Part shown: positions 1 to 7,116 of the stretch, piece by piece | Position numbering within the stretch: position 1 is the stretch's first letter | Layout of the letters: each line of letters begins with the position of its first letter | DNA from: a virus | IMG/VR virus record: IMGVR_UViG_3300031722_000008 | Span: 62,001 to 126,000 of that record | Strand: one strand, 5' to 3' | Length of the DNA: 64,000 bases | Program-made: the position numbers and the translations under genes | Notes under the pieces: model-generated | What the model saw: the letters and a program-made list of their open reading frames with translations, nothing else | The model's database searches: none | Told to the model about the DNA's origin: nothing

Positions 1-236
1 TTTTTAATAGCATCTATCCCACCTTTTTGGAAACATCTGGTAGATACAACAACGATTTTATAATCTTGCCTTAATTTATCTATAGCTTCTTTTATTCCCT
101 CTACTGGTTTATCAGGTATATTGGTTGTTCCTTTCCAACCACTAATATAGGAGTGAATCACTCCGTCAAAATCAAACACTATGGTTTTTTTAGCGCTTGC
201 TATTTTTTCTATTAATTTCTTATAATTCAACATCAT
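1..236 (-). CDS. HAD-superfamily phosphatase, N-terminal part (3' end outside window)
   Basis: The first 78 codons of a minus-strand gene are visible; the ATG at 236-234 follows a GGAGG box. Residues 21-26 read FDFDGV, the DxD nucleophile motif of HAD hydrolases, and residues 61-67 (IVVVSTR) fit HAD motif II, a hydrophobic strand ending in Ser/Thr. The IPDKPVEGIKEAIDKLR stretch between them is typical of small phage HAD phosphatases acting on nucleotides or polynucleotide ends. Substrate cannot be told because motifs III and IV lie beyond the window edge. It diverges from the 375-1924 group. Confidence 0.75.
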   Translation of the reverse strand, partial: MMLNYKKLIEKIASAKKTIVFDFDGVIHSYISGWKGTTNIPDKPVEGIKEAIDKLRQDYKIVVVSTRCFQKGGIDAIK

Positions 237-306
237 CAACTCCCTTCCTCCTTAGTATAAAATAAAAATAAGAAATAAGAAAGCTAATAAACTTTCGAAA
301 TTTATG

Positions 307-322
307 GTATAAGATATTAAAG
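307..322 (+). promoter_or_regulatory. Phage promoter motif, copy 1
   Basis: Matches GTATAAGATATTAAAG exactly. Fifteen copies of GTATAAGAYATTAAAG occur in the window, always just upstream of a gene or RNA on the same strand. No conserved -35 box is visible upstream; TATAAG could be the -10 element and TTAAAG the start region. This copy drives 375-1924 through a hairpin leader. Promoter activity is inferred from position and repetition. Confidence 0.75.
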
Positions 323-323
323 C

Positions 324-351
324 AGAAGAGCAACGATATCGTTGCTCTTCT
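324..351 (+). promoter_or_regulatory. 28-bp perfect palindrome in the 5' leader
   Basis: Arms AGAAGAGCAACGAT and its exact complement, with no spacer, begin two bases after the promoter motif and end 10 bases before the GGAGG of the first gene. There is no good T-tract, so a 5'-stabilising or protein-binding hairpin is more likely than a terminator. Confidence 0.65.
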
Positions 352-374
352 CTAATTTTATGGAGGTATTAAAA

Positions 375-764
375 ATGGAGAGAGTATCATTCAAAGAAGC
401 AATAATAGAAAGTGCAAAAGATATGATTACAGATTTTACAGTGGACGGTGAGTGCTCAAATTGTGGTAATTGCTGTACTAATTTACTACCAATGAGCAAG
501 GAAGAAATAAAGAGAGTCCAAAAGTATGTCACAGATAATAATATAAAGGAGCAGTCCAATATCAATCCATTAGAAAAATATCCACCAATAGATATGGTAT
601 GTCCTTTCAGAAACAATAAGAATAAGTCTTGCAATATCCATGATGTTAGACCAAAAGTATGTAGAAAATTTATCTGCAACAAACCAGTAGAAGCTAAGAA
701 AAATAGAGATTTATTCAGCAGAACATTACAGATAATTAATTGCAGAGCTACATTTTTTAAGTAG
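375..764 (+). CDS. YkgJ-type cysteine-cluster protein
   Basis: 129 aa. Residues 27-34 form CxxCxxCC, the signature of the YkgJ family (putative Zn- or Fe-chelating domain), followed by further Cys in CPF (about 77), SCNIHD, VCRKFIC and IINC, as in the family. The biochemical role of the family is not established; an Fe-S or zinc site is likely. Start chosen at ATG 375, which has GGAGG at 362-366; an upstream in-frame ATG falls in the leader palindrome. First gene of the unit behind promoter copy 1. Confidence 0.8.
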   Translation: MERVSFKEAIIESAKDMITDFTVDGECSNCGNCCTNLLPMSKEEIKRVQKYVTDNNIKEQSNINPLEKYPPIDMVCPFRNNKNKSCNIHDVRPKVCRKFICNKPVEAKKNRDLFSRTLQIINCRATFFK

Positions 765-776
765 GGGGAATTAAAT

Positions 777-968
777 ATGAAATTTGTAGGAATTATAAAA
801 TTGAAAAATGGACACAATATACCAGTAAAAATAGATGCTGATAATGAAATTAAAGCGAAAGATGAAATTAAGGAAAACATTAGTCAAGTTACTAACCAAG
901 AAGTAGAAGATATTATTTGTGCGAGTTTAAATTTTGGATTCAATATTATCACAAGGGGGCATCAATAG
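777..968 (+). CDS. Hypothetical protein, 63 aa
   Basis: Small protein, N-terminal strand-rich half (FVGIIKLKNGHNIPVKI) and charged helical C-terminal half. RBS GGGGG lies at 763-767. Its stop is 3 bases before the next start, so it is co-transcribed with the HNH endonuclease. No family recognised. Confidence 0.75.
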   Translation: MKFVGIIKLKNGHNIPVKIDADNEIKAKDEIKENISQVTNQEVEDIICASLNFGFNIITRGHQ

Positions 969-970
969 AA

Positions 971-1657
971 ATGCAATTATATTTATATGATCCAATGAAC
1001 AATGTTAAAACGCCAACCAGCTACAAATTATTATCAGGAATAACAGGAATGAACAAAGGAGATTTAGCAGTCTATAAGTCTAGACGTAATAAGCTTGGAG
1101 CTCTACATCGCTACATTGTTGATGAAAAAACAACCAAAGAAGAACTCTATGAATTAATGCTTAAAGAGAAACCTAAAGATGAAATATGGAAGAATGTTGA
1201 GAATGAATATCAAATAAGTAATTATGGTAGATTCAGAAGATTGTATAAATCTAAAGGACCAAGACTTCTGATGCCATACAGGAAGAAAAATAAGTGGCTA
1301 GTAGTAAAGATACATGGTAAGGAAGTAGAGATTCATAAGTTAGTTGCCCATGCATTCTTAGAAGTTCCTGAGGGCAAATGTATATATCATAAGAATGAAA
1401 ATATTTGGTACAACCATGTAAGTAATATAGGTTTTGCAACAAGAAAAGAACTTGGCGAAATGTTTGGTGGTAGTAGTTCAAAAGGAATCCCTGTATCAAA
1501 GATAGATTTAGATACAGGCGAAGTCTTAGATGAATATGATAACATGGCTGTCGCAGGTAGAGAAAATTATATGAGTAGAGAAGCTATAAGATTGGCCATT
1601 GAGGAAAATAGACCATCTTGTGGATTCGGTTGGAAGAAATGTGCTAATTGGGACTAA
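971..1657 (+). CDS. HNH homing-type endonuclease with NUMOD4 and NUMOD1-like domains
   Basis: 228 aa from ATG 971, preceded by a G5 box. Residues about 71-90 (EIWKNVENEYQISNYGRF) match NUMOD4; about 112-150 give the HNH core, with IHKLVAHAFL, then YHKNEN and NHVSNI supplying His/Asn; about 175-225 (SKIDLDTGEVLDEYDNM, then the SREAIRLAIEENRPSCGFGWKK region) match NUMOD1. This is the domain order of free-standing phage nicking/homing endonucleases such as the I-HmuI type. No intron is evident around it, so it is probably a free-standing mobile gene inserted in an operon. Confidence 0.85.
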   Translation: MQLYLYDPMNNVKTPTSYKLLSGITGMNKGDLAVYKSRRNKLGALHRYIVDEKTTKEELYELMLKEKPKDEIWKNVENEYQISNYGRFRRLYKSKGPRLLMPYRKKNKWLVVKIHGKEVEIHKLVAHAFLEVPEGKCIYHKNENIWYNHVSNIGFATRKELGEMFGGSSSKGIPVSKIDLDTGEVLDEYDNMAVAGRENYMSREAIRLAIEENRPSCGFGWKKCANWD

Positions 1658-1681
1658 GTACCTAGTAAGGAGGAATTAATT

Positions 1682-1924
1682 ATGAAAAAAGATAAAATGT
1701 ATTGTGGTAAGGTATATATTGACGAGGAATTAAAAAATGTTCTGATTGAATATGGGGTAATAATATTAGGTATCTATGACAAGAAACTTAAATGTTATGA
1801 AAATTGTTTGATGTCAATCCCAGTCTTTAATAAGCTAATGTTATTAGCGAAGAAAGGTGCATTATATTTCGACGGTTCTTTAATGGCCAATGTAGATGAG
1901 TTACAAAAACATATTTCTTTATAG
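1682..1924 (+). CDS. Hypothetical protein, 80 aa
   Basis: Short mixed alpha/beta protein with GGAGG RBS at 1671-1675. No recognised family. Its stop codon overlaps the first base of promoter copy 2, so it closes the first transcription unit. Confidence 0.7.
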   Translation: MKKDKMYCGKVYIDEELKNVLIEYGVIILGIYDKKLKCYENCLMSIPVFNKLMLLAKKGALYFDGSLMANVDELQKHISL

Positions 1925-1939
1925 TATAAGATATTAAAT
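1924..1939 (+). promoter_or_regulatory. Phage promoter motif, copy 2
   Basis: GTATAAGATATTAAAT, one mismatch at the last base. It starts on the upstream stop codon and sits 27 bases before the start of the membrane protein gene at 1967. Confidence 0.7.
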
Positions 1940-1966
1940 AAAAATGAGGAAGAGAGTGTGGTAAAC

Positions 1967-2428
1967 ATGAAAAAAGAAATAATGATAGTAATAGGAATGG
2001 GAGTAACAGCAGTAGCAGGAACAATAACAACAGGAATTATAATGATGAACAGATTAAATAAAAATAATGAAGAATGGAGAGAAATTGTAATCAAAATAGA
2101 AAATGAATTAAAAGAGAAATTAAGTGATAAAGATATATCAGTAAAGGAATTAAGTGAAACAATAACTAGAAAGGAAAAAGTAATAAGAAACAGAAATGAA
2201 AAAATAAAACAACTAGAAGAAGATTTCAGAGATATAAATCATGAATTAGAAGAAGATTTAGAATTAAAGCATAGTACAATAGGTAGTTTAGAGAAGGAAG
2301 TTAAAAAATTAGAAGATGAATTAGATGATTCAATGAAAATAATATTAGAAAGGAATAATGAAATAAAGGAATTAAAAGATAGTATAGAAGAAACAAAGAA
2401 CATTAAAAATAATGAAGGGGATAAATAA
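1967..2428 (+). CDS. Single-pass membrane protein with coiled-coil tail
   Basis: 153 aa. Residues 4-28 form one hydrophobic Gly/Ala/Thr-rich helix (IMIVIGMGVTAVAGTITTGII); the rest is a long, highly charged Glu/Lys coiled coil. The tail is probably cytoplasmic. ATG 1967 is preceded by the purine-rich leader AGGAAGAGAGTG. Codons end overwhelmingly in A (ATA, GCA, ACA, GGA, TTA), unlike ordinary neighbours. It forms its own cassette, promoter copy 2 to the terminator at 2431, and belongs to a set of similar small membrane proteins in this window. Function unknown. Confidence 0.85.
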   Translation: MKKEIMIVIGMGVTAVAGTITTGIIMMNRLNKNNEEWREIVIKIENELKEKLSDKDISVKELSETITRKEKVIRNRNEKIKQLEEDFRDINHELEEDLELKHSTIGSLEKEVKKLEDELDDSMKIILERNNEIKELKDSIEETKNIKNNEGDK

Positions 2429-2430
2429 AA

Positions 2431-2460
2431 AGGAGGGCGAAAGCCCTCAAAATCTTTTTA
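2431..2460. terminator. Rho-independent terminator, GAGGGC/GCCCTC
   Basis: GAGGGC-GAAA-GCCCTC hairpin at 2433-2448 followed by AAAATCTTTTT. It lies between converging genes and may serve both. Near-identical hairpins recur at 6386, 6820, 7081 and 7531. Confidence 0.85.
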
Positions 2461-2781
2461 CATCTTTTCAAAAGCTTCATCAACTATATCACTAGCTGTC
2501 TTTTGATTAGAAGCATATGCACCTCCAGCAGTTAATGCTCCAACACCTGCTCCTGTCCCAATCCTAGCTTTGTTTGTTGCTGACTTCGTAGCTTTCATAG
2601 CTTTCTCTGCATTCATTCTTTGTTCTGTAGCTCTATCAACTATAGCTGAACTTTTTAAATCTCCAGTCATATGCCTACCTTGTAAATAAGCATGATTTTT
2701 ACTTGTAGCTTCAAAAAGCCCCTCTGCCTCTTTTAATGATTTTCCATTGATTAAGTTCTTATAGGCGTTAAGTTTTCCCAT
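2458..2781 (-). CDS. Hypothetical Ala/Gly-rich protein with KTAS motif
   Basis: 107 aa on the minus strand with AGGAGG upstream of its ATG. N-terminal two thirds are helical and basic; residues about 73-90 (IGTGAGVGALTAGGAYAS) are glycine/alanine-rich and could be a weak membrane or membrane-active segment. The QKTASDIVDEAFEKM end shares a [EDQ]KTAS motif with the 1082-aa minus-strand protein at 7569-10817, so the two may be made together. No family recognised. Confidence 0.75.
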   Translation of the reverse strand: MGKLNAYKNLINGKSLKEAEGLFEATSKNHAYLQGRHMTGDLKSSAIVDRATEQRMNAEKAMKATKSATNKARIGTGAGVGALTAGGAYASNQKTASDIVDEAFEKM

Positions 2782-2814
2782 ATTGATTCCTCCTTATTTT
2801 TTGATCTATTCTTA

Positions 2815-2830
2815 GTATAAGACATTAAAG
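2815..2830 (+). promoter_or_regulatory. Phage promoter motif, copy 3
   Basis: GTATAAGACATTAAAG, perfect match to the consensus, 25 bases before ATG 2856, with the leader AAAAATAAGAAAGAGAGTGATAA. Confidence 0.75.
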
Positions 2831-2855
2831 AAAAATAAGAAAGAGAGTGATAAAA

Positions 2856-3197
2856 ATGAATGAACAAATATTAACATTAATAAACGAATTAGGAGAAGAA
2901 AGAGCAATTAGAGCTTTAGATAGAGAAATTAAATTAATAAAGAGAATTGAGAAGAATAAGCAACAAGAAATAGAAGATAGTAAGAAAATAAAACATATAG
3001 ACTTAGAAAAGGCTAGAATAGAAGAACTAGATTTACCAGGAGCAATATATATGGGATTACTTAACATAAAAGTATTTAACGTAAAAGATTTAATTAAATA
3101 TACAAGAGAAGAATTATTGAAAGTAAAAAGGTTAACTGAATATAGAGTAAGTAAAATAGAAGAACAATTAAAGAAATTTGGATTGAAATTAAAGTAA
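2856..3197 (+). CDS. Free-standing RNA polymerase alpha-CTD-like protein
   Basis: 113 aa. Residues 55-113 align by eye with the C-terminal domain of bacterial RpoA: IEELDLPGAIYMGLL, then NVKDLIKYTREELLKV, RLTEYRVSKIEEQL and a GLKLK end correspond to IEELDLS..., TVGDL...EDLLKV, ...SLEEVKEKL and GL.LK of RpoA. That domain is a helix-hairpin-helix fold that binds UP-element DNA, sigma and activators. Residues 1-54 are a charged helix in place of the alpha N-terminal dimerisation domain. It could divert host polymerase or act as an adaptor at phage promoters. Monocistronic behind promoter copy 3; codons strongly A-ended. Confidence 0.7.
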   Translation: MNEQILTLINELGEERAIRALDREIKLIKRIEKNKQQEIEDSKKIKHIDLEKARIEELDLPGAIYMGLLNIKVFNVKDLIKYTREELLKVKRLTEYRVSKIEEQLKKFGLKLK

Positions 3198-3198
3198 G

Positions 3199-3223
3199 AA
3201 TAAAGCGAGAGCCTTATTTTTAT
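3199..3223 (+). terminator. Weak terminator hairpin
   Basis: AATAAAGC-GAGA-GCCTTATT with one mismatch, then TTTTATT. It follows the alpha-CTD-like gene directly. Confidence 0.5.
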
Positions 3224-3239
3224 TAGTTCTTTTTTCTTA

Positions 3240-3255
3240 GTATAAGACATTAAAG
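3240..3255 (+). promoter_or_regulatory. Phage promoter motif, copy 4
   Basis: GTATAAGACATTAAAG, perfect; leader AATAAAAGAAAGAGAGTGATAA to ATG 3280. The same leader recurs almost base for base behind copies 5, 6 and 10. Confidence 0.78.
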
Positions 3256-3279
3256 AATAAAAGAAAGAGAGTGATAATT

Positions 3280-3450
3280 ATGAAAATAACAGATGGAATA
3301 GTGGCAGGAGCAGCAATAGGTTTAGGAATAGCAACAACAACAGTAATATTATTGGTAACAACAATAGGTATTGGAGCAGCAATGAAAGCAAATGAAGAAA
3401 AGATAAATGAGATAGCAGGCATAAACAAAAATGAAAGCGAGGTAAAATAA
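3280..3450 (+). CDS. Small membrane protein, 56 aa
   Basis: ATG 3280 gives a protein that is mostly one or two short hydrophobic helices rich in Gly, Ala, Ile and Thr (residues about 6-38), with a short charged tail (MKANEEKINEIAG). The RBS is the GAAAGAGAGTGA leader. Almost every codon ends in A. It ends one base before the next cassette gene. Same type as 1967-2428; function unknown. Confidence 0.8.
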   Translation: MKITDGIVAGAAIGLGIATTTVILLVTTIGIGAAMKANEEKINEIAGINKNESEVK

Positions 3451-3451
3451 T

Positions 3452-3736
3452 ATGAAAAAAGGATTAGTAGGAGCAGTAATGATAACATTAGGATTAGGAG
3501 TGACAGCAGCAATAGCAAATAAAAGCATAGACAAGGAATTAAATGAAACAGATTTTAAGGAACAACCAATAAAAAAAGGTTTAAAGATTATGGGAAAGAA
3601 AGCAGCAGTAGTAGCAACAGAAATAATGGCAATAACAATGGGACTAGCAGTGATAATAACAGCAGTAGCAAAAGATGATGATGAAGATTTTAATGAAGAA
3701 TTAGAAGAAGAAAAAGTAGAAACAATAGAAGAGTAA
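3452..3736 (+). CDS. Small membrane protein, 94 aa
   Basis: Two hydrophobic helices: residues about 3-20 (GLVGAVMITLGLGVTAAI) and about 49-70 (AAVVATEIMAITMGLAVIITAV), separated by a charged loop; the C-terminus is very acidic (DDDEDFNEELEEE). GAGG of the upstream gene end serves as RBS. Partner of the 56-aa gene in one cassette closed by the terminator at 3735. Confidence 0.82.
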   Translation: MKKGLVGAVMITLGLGVTAAIANKSIDKELNETDFKEQPIKKGLKIMGKKAAVVATEIMAITMGLAVIITAVAKDDDEDFNEELEEEKVETIEE

Positions 3737-3772
3737 AAAGAACAAAGTGGCGTAAAGTCACCTGTTCTTTTT
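3735..3772 (+). terminator. Terminator hairpin
   Basis: AAAAAGAACA pairs with TGTTCTTTTT around an 18-base loop; A- and T-tracts are part of the stem. It closes the 3280-3736 cassette. Confidence 0.7.
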
Positions 3773-3806
3773 ACTTATATTTTAAATTTGAAAGGAAGTA
3801 ATTGAT

Positions 3807-4220
3807 ATGGAATATTCTGAAATGAAAAAGTTTTTAAAAGATAACAACACTACCGAGGAAGAAATGCAAGAGATGTGGGATTATTGTTTAGAAAGTGATC
3901 ACAAATTAATTGTTCAATTAGATAGGTGTGGAAAGTCATGGAGTGATATGAATACTCAAGCTTTATCAACATTAAGAACTGAATATGGGAAATTAAAACA
4001 CAAACTAAAGATTGGGTTTGTAGTGCCTGTATGGAGAAATAAGCCATTCGATGAATTTTCTGATGAAGAGTTATTAGAGTATTGGTTCAGATTAAGATTA
4101 GTAGCTAAAGTAAATGGGTGTGAAGTTATCACTAAAGATAGTTCCAGCGCAGATATGTATGTTGCTGAACTACAAAACCAAATATTAGGAAGAATGAGTA
4201 AAGATAAAGGAGCTGAATAG
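3807..4220 (+). CDS. Hypothetical protein, 137 aa
   Basis: Mostly helical, soluble; no family recognised. RBS AAAGGAAG at about 3791-3798. Codon use is mixed, unlike the A-ended cassette genes just upstream, so it probably belongs to a different gene class. No promoter motif precedes it; it may rely on readthrough. Confidence 0.8.
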   Translation: MEYSEMKKFLKDNNTTEEEMQEMWDYCLESDHKLIVQLDRCGKSWSDMNTQALSTLRTEYGKLKHKLKIGFVVPVWRNKPFDEFSDEELLEYWFRLRLVAKVNGCEVITKDSSSADMYVAELQNQILGRMSKDKGAE

Positions 4221-4223
4221 TAT

Positions 4224-4337
4224 ATGTTTATCTTGAGATTACTGTTTGTATATTTTGTAGTGTTCATTGCATATGCAGTTAAAGGAGTATTTTATGTTTT
4301 AAATACTCCTTTTCGCCTATTCAAAAATAATAGATAA
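4224..4337 (+). CDS. Possible small membrane protein, 37 aa
   Basis: ATG 4224 with AAGGAG 11 bases upstream opens a 37-aa ORF dominated by one hydrophobic helix (residues 2-19) and a basic end (FRLFKNNR). A terminator-like hairpin (4281-4312) lies inside it, so it may be chance. No family recognised. Confidence 0.45.
   Translation: MFILRLLFVYFVVFIAYAVKGVFYVLNTPFRLFKNNR
4281..4312 (+). terminator. Hairpin with 12-bp arms
   Basis: AAAGGAGTATTT pairs perfectly with AAATACTCCTTT around an 8-base loop, then TTCGCC. The A/T ends make it terminator-like, possibly attenuating transcription between 4220 and 4352. Confidence 0.6.
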
Positions 4338-4351
4338 GAGGGAGAAGTGTT

Positions 4352-4540
4352 ATGAATAATATCGGATTAGTTAATAGATTAAACGATGCTAAGGGGCAAA
4401 TAGGAGCAGACAAAATAGTTCATGATTTAATGACTTTTTGTGATTCAGATTTTATAGAATTATTTGTAGAGTTCTTGGAAGAAGAAAATGAAATAAGTAC
4501 AAGTAAAGAGGGGGATAGTTATGGGAGAAAAAGTAATTAG
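4352..4540 (+). CDS. Hypothetical protein, 62 aa
   Basis: Small acidic protein with GGGAG RBS. Its 3' end overlaps the next gene by 20 bases, indicating translational coupling. No family recognised. Confidence 0.75.
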   Translation: MNNIGLVNRLNDAKGQIGADKIVHDLMTFCDSDFIELFVEFLEEENEISTSKEGDSYGRKSN

Positions 4541-4841
4541 AAAATTTTCTCAAGATTCAGCAACATATTCAGGAAGAATGGCAATAGAAGAAAATGATTA
4601 TGAAGATGAGATAACCATTATGCTTTATGATGAGAAAACTAATCTCATTGGAGAAATTACAGTACAATGGGTGTTATCTGATGCCCAAGTAATACCTAAA
4701 ATGACTGTGTTTAACGATGCATGGAAAGCATTATCTAAGTGTTATGACTTAATAGGTTTACTAAGTCAACATGATAATGAGAAAACAAGTCCTGAACAGT
4801 TCCGTAAATATTTAATAGATCTTGGATTCGAAGAATCATAA
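4521..4841 (+). CDS. Hypothetical protein, 106 aa
   Basis: Predicted beta-rich N-terminal half (DEITIMLYDEKTNLIGEITV) and helical C-terminal half. RBS GAGGGGG lies inside the preceding gene. No recognised family. Confidence 0.8.
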   Translation: MGEKVIRKFSQDSATYSGRMAIEENDYEDEITIMLYDEKTNLIGEITVQWVLSDAQVIPKMTVFNDAWKALSKCYDLIGLLSQHDNEKTSPEQFRKYLIDLGFEES

Positions 4842-4856
4842 GGAGGAGAGATAGTT

Positions 4857-5063
4857 ATGTTTAGGTATTCCATTAAGTATTTAAATCATTCAATTAAAAA
4901 TAAGAGATTGGGGTTAATAGCAGGTGTTCCAGATGAAAGTACTCGCAAAATAAAGTTATTTTGGGAGGAATCTCGCAAGGACAGACAATATAGATTAAGA
5001 AAATCTATAGGTAAAGATAAGTATGATAAAAAGCAAATAAGGAGAGATATGTTATGCAAATAA
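4857..5063 (+). CDS. Hypothetical basic protein, 68 aa
   Basis: Very basic (many Lys/Arg, ending KKQIRRDMLCK), which would suit nucleic-acid binding, though no motif is recognisable. RBS AGGAGGAG. Overlaps the start of the next gene by 10 bases. Confidence 0.75.
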   Translation: MFRYSIKYLNHSIKNKRLGLIAGVPDESTRKIKLFWEESRKDRQYRLRKSIGKDKYDKKQIRRDMLCK

Positions 5064-6382
5064 TATTAAGCAAACAAGAATATGACAAGCTATCAGAGGG
5101 TGGCAAGAATAATTTAATACCAGGAATTAAAGATATGAGAACTAAGGAGATAAAGAAAAAGAAGAAAGAAAGCCAATATGTAGTTACTCTTGATGGTAAT
5201 GATAGAGATGTTTTATATACACTTCAAACGTTATTAGCTGTTCAAGGAGCAAGAGATACTTTAGATACATTAACCAATTATACTAGCAAGATCAAGAGGA
5301 TAAACTTAGAGAATTTCAGTATTACCAAGCCATTGGAATTTATTGATTATACTGAAGGATGGAAAGACTCATTAGGTAATGACGATGAAGTTAAAGTTGT
5401 AACTGGGTTTTTTCATGATCCCAATCCATCGGATAATTCAGCGTATCAAGTAAAACTTGGATTACCTCGTAAATTTAGGCAAGGATTTTTAACGTCTAAC
5501 CCATTGGATCGTATGCATGATGATGAATTTCAGCAATTTTTGAAACGAGTAGGTATGTCAGATAGACCTAGAATTTCTGACATGCAAAATAAACAAGATG
5601 AAACCATAGAGCAATGGACAGCTAAACAAGTGTCCGAATCTATGATTCCTGAAATTCTTAGAAAAGAGGAGTTAGAGAGACTTCAAAGATTCATGTGTCC
5701 AGACAAGCATAGAGTACCTGATGTTGATTACTTTGATATGCCATTCCAATTTAGTAAAGATATTCAGATTGAAATGAATCAGCTCCTGAATCGATATCCT
5801 CGAACTTGTTGCGATTACATGAAAAATAAGAACGATGATGTCAAAATAATTTGGGAAAAAGATACTTTTATTAATAGGCACTGGATTGAACGTTCAGAAG
5901 TTATTTCAGAGAATCGCAGAGATTGGACAGTAACTGTCAACGGAAAATATACTATTGTTTTCTCCAGAAATATCAATATTACAAAAAGAGATTTAGAGAA
6001 TGAATTGGTTGAGTGCAAGACTATGGGTGAATTATATAAGATGTGGCTTGATAGAGATGGCAAAAAAAGAGATGAATCCACACTAACTAGTTACTTCGAT
6101 GATTCTTTGTTCGATGAGACCAAGCCAAACAAATATAATAAAGCTTGGGACAGAAATACAATCATCAACGAATATGAAGTGACAGGCGAACCCCATATCA
6201 CTAACAATAATAGTATATGGAAAATTATAGTAAATAAAAAATATGAAATCATATTGATGAGAAAAAATGATGAGACTAAGGAAAATCTAGAAAGAGCTAT
6301 TAGTACATGCTCTAAGTTTCAGGATTTACTTAGAGTTACTCGTACTGTATTCATGCCAGTTAATGAAATAAAGGAAAAATAG
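5054..6382 (+). CDS. Hypothetical protein, 442 aa
   Basis: Soluble, no transmembrane segment. The C-terminal 200 residues contain two similar segments, around HWIERSEVISENRRDWTVTV and NTIINEYEVTGEPHITNNN, each followed by a strand pair ending KYTIVF/KYEIIL and a helix (KRDLENELVECKTMGELYKM; KENLERAISTCSKFQDLLRV). That is an internal duplication. No family recognised. Last gene of the 4352-6382 run, followed by a terminator. Confidence 0.82.
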   Translation: MQIILSKQEYDKLSEGGKNNLIPGIKDMRTKEIKKKKKESQYVVTLDGNDRDVLYTLQTLLAVQGARDTLDTLTNYTSKIKRINLENFSITKPLEFIDYTEGWKDSLGNDDEVKVVTGFFHDPNPSDNSAYQVKLGLPRKFRQGFLTSNPLDRMHDDEFQQFLKRVGMSDRPRISDMQNKQDETIEQWTAKQVSESMIPEILRKEELERLQRFMCPDKHRVPDVDYFDMPFQFSKDIQIEMNQLLNRYPRTCCDYMKNKNDDVKIIWEKDTFINRHWIERSEVISENRRDWTVTVNGKYTIVFSRNINITKRDLENELVECKTMGELYKMWLDRDGKKRDESTLTSYFDDSLFDETKPNKYNKAWDRNTIINEYEVTGEPHITNNNSIWKIIVNKKYEIILMRKNDETKENLERAISTCSKFQDLLRVTRTVFMPVNEIKEK

Positions 6383-6385
6383 AAT

Positions 6386-6408
6386 GAGGGCGAAAGCCCT
6401 CAAAATCT
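6386..6408 (+). terminator. Terminator, GAGGGC-GAAA-GCCCTC type
   Basis: Hairpin 6386-6401 followed by AAAATCTTTGCTATTTT; promoter copy 5 starts 20 bases later. Confidence 0.85.
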
Positions 6409-6421
6409 TTGCTATTTTCTT

Positions 6422-6437
6422 GTATAAGACATTAAAG
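6422..6437 (+). promoter_or_regulatory. Phage promoter motif, copy 5
   Basis: GTATAAGACATTAAAG, perfect; standard leader AATAAAAGAAAGAGAGTGAT to ATG 6462. Confidence 0.78.
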
Positions 6438-6461
6438 AATAAAAGAAAGAGAGTGATTAAT

Positions 6462-6677
6462 ATGAAAAAAGATAAAATGATAATTGGATATGTAGTAGGA
6501 GTAGTAGCGGTGATAACAGCACAAAAAGTAAGTGAACATATAATAAAAAATAAGACAAATGAAGGTGTAAAAGCAGTATTATATTTAGCAGTACATGCAG
6601 GGATAGGATTAGCAGCAGGATTAGTAATGAGAGCATTAGATACAAACAATAATGAAATTGAAGGCGAGGTAGAATAA
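6462..6677 (+). CDS. Small membrane protein, 71 aa
   Basis: Two hydrophobic helices, about residues 6-22 (MIIGYVVGVVAVITAQK) and 38-58 (AVLYLAVHAGIGLAAGLVM), with a basic loop and an acidic end. Start chosen at the ATG following the AAAGAGAGTGA leader rather than at an upstream in-frame ATG that lies in the terminator. A-ended codons throughout. Confidence 0.82.
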   Translation: MKKDKMIIGYVVGVVAVITAQKVSEHIIKNKTNEGVKAVLYLAVHAGIGLAAGLVMRALDTNNNEIEGEVE

Positions 6678-6678
6678 T

Positions 6679-6816
6679 ATGAAAAAAGATATAATATTAG
6701 CAATAGGAATATCAGCAATAGTTGGGTTCGTAGCAGGAACAATAGTAACAATACAAGATGTAAGAGGTGATGTAGATAAATTAAGAGGAAAAATTAAAGA
6801 TTATGAAAATAAATAA
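6679..6816 (+). CDS. Small membrane protein, 45 aa
   Basis: One base after the preceding stop; GAGG in the upstream gene end is the RBS. One hydrophobic helix at residues 5-26 (IILAIGISAIVGFVAGTIVT) and a charged helical tail. Same class and codon bias as its neighbour, with which it forms one two-gene cassette, as seen also at 3280-3736. Confidence 0.75.
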   Translation: MKKDIILAIGISAIVGFVAGTIVTIQDVRGDVDKLRGKIKDYENK

Positions 6817-6819
6817 AAA

Positions 6820-6842
6820 GAGGGCGAAAGCCCTCAAAATCT
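6820..6842 (+). terminator. Terminator, GAGGGC-GAAA-GCCCTC type
   Basis: Hairpin 6820-6835, then AAAATCTTCGCTTATTT; closes the 6462-6816 cassette. Confidence 0.85.
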
Positions 6843-6855
6843 TCGCTTATTTATA

Positions 6856-6871
6856 GTATAAGACATTAAAG
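6856..6871 (+). promoter_or_regulatory. Phage promoter motif, copy 6
   Basis: GTATAAGACATTAAAG, perfect; standard purine-rich leader to ATG 6896. Confidence 0.78.
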
Positions 6872-6895
6872 AATAAAAGAAAGAGAGTGATAGAT

Positions 6896-7075
6896 ATGAG
6901 TAGATTAGAACAAATAAATGCAGAGATTAGTAGAATAGATAGTAAAGTTAAAGTGATAACAGAAAGACCGTTCAGAAGTGAAAAAGATGAAGAAAGTAGA
7001 GAATTAGCAGTAAATGGATTAATGGATGAAAGAGATGAATTATTTAAAGAAAAAACAAAATTAGAAGCAAAATAA
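6896..7075 (+). CDS. Small coiled-coil protein, 59 aa
   Basis: No membrane helix; two charged heptad-like helices (LEQINAEISRIDSKVKVI and NGLMDERDELFKEKTKLEAK). Unlike other cassette genes it is soluble, so it might pair with the coiled-coil tails of the membrane proteins encoded on either side. A GTG nine bases upstream is an alternative start. Confidence 0.78.
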   Translation: MSRLEQINAEISRIDSKVKVITERPFRSEKDEESRELAVNGLMDERDELFKEKTKLEAK

Positions 7076-7080
7076 AAAAG

Positions 7081-7103
7081 GAGGGCGAAAGCCCTCAAAA
7101 TCT
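7081..7103 (+). terminator. Terminator, GAGGGC-GAAA-GCCCTC type
   Basis: Hairpin 7081-7096 then AAAATCTTTGCTAT. The block from here to ATG 7169 repeats the blocks at 6386-6462 and 6820-6896. Confidence 0.85.
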
Positions 7104-7116
7104 TTGCTATCTTGTG

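Noticed and set aside
971-1657. Intron-encoded homing endonuclease
   Set aside because: The genes on both sides are complete with their own starts and stops, so no split host gene is visible; a free-standing endonuclease is the simpler reading.
1795-2094. Minus-strand hydrophobic ORFs opposite the small membrane-protein genes
   Set aside because: They are the complements of A-rich codons (giving Leu, Ile, Phe, Ser runs), lack ribosome sites and recur wherever such genes lie.
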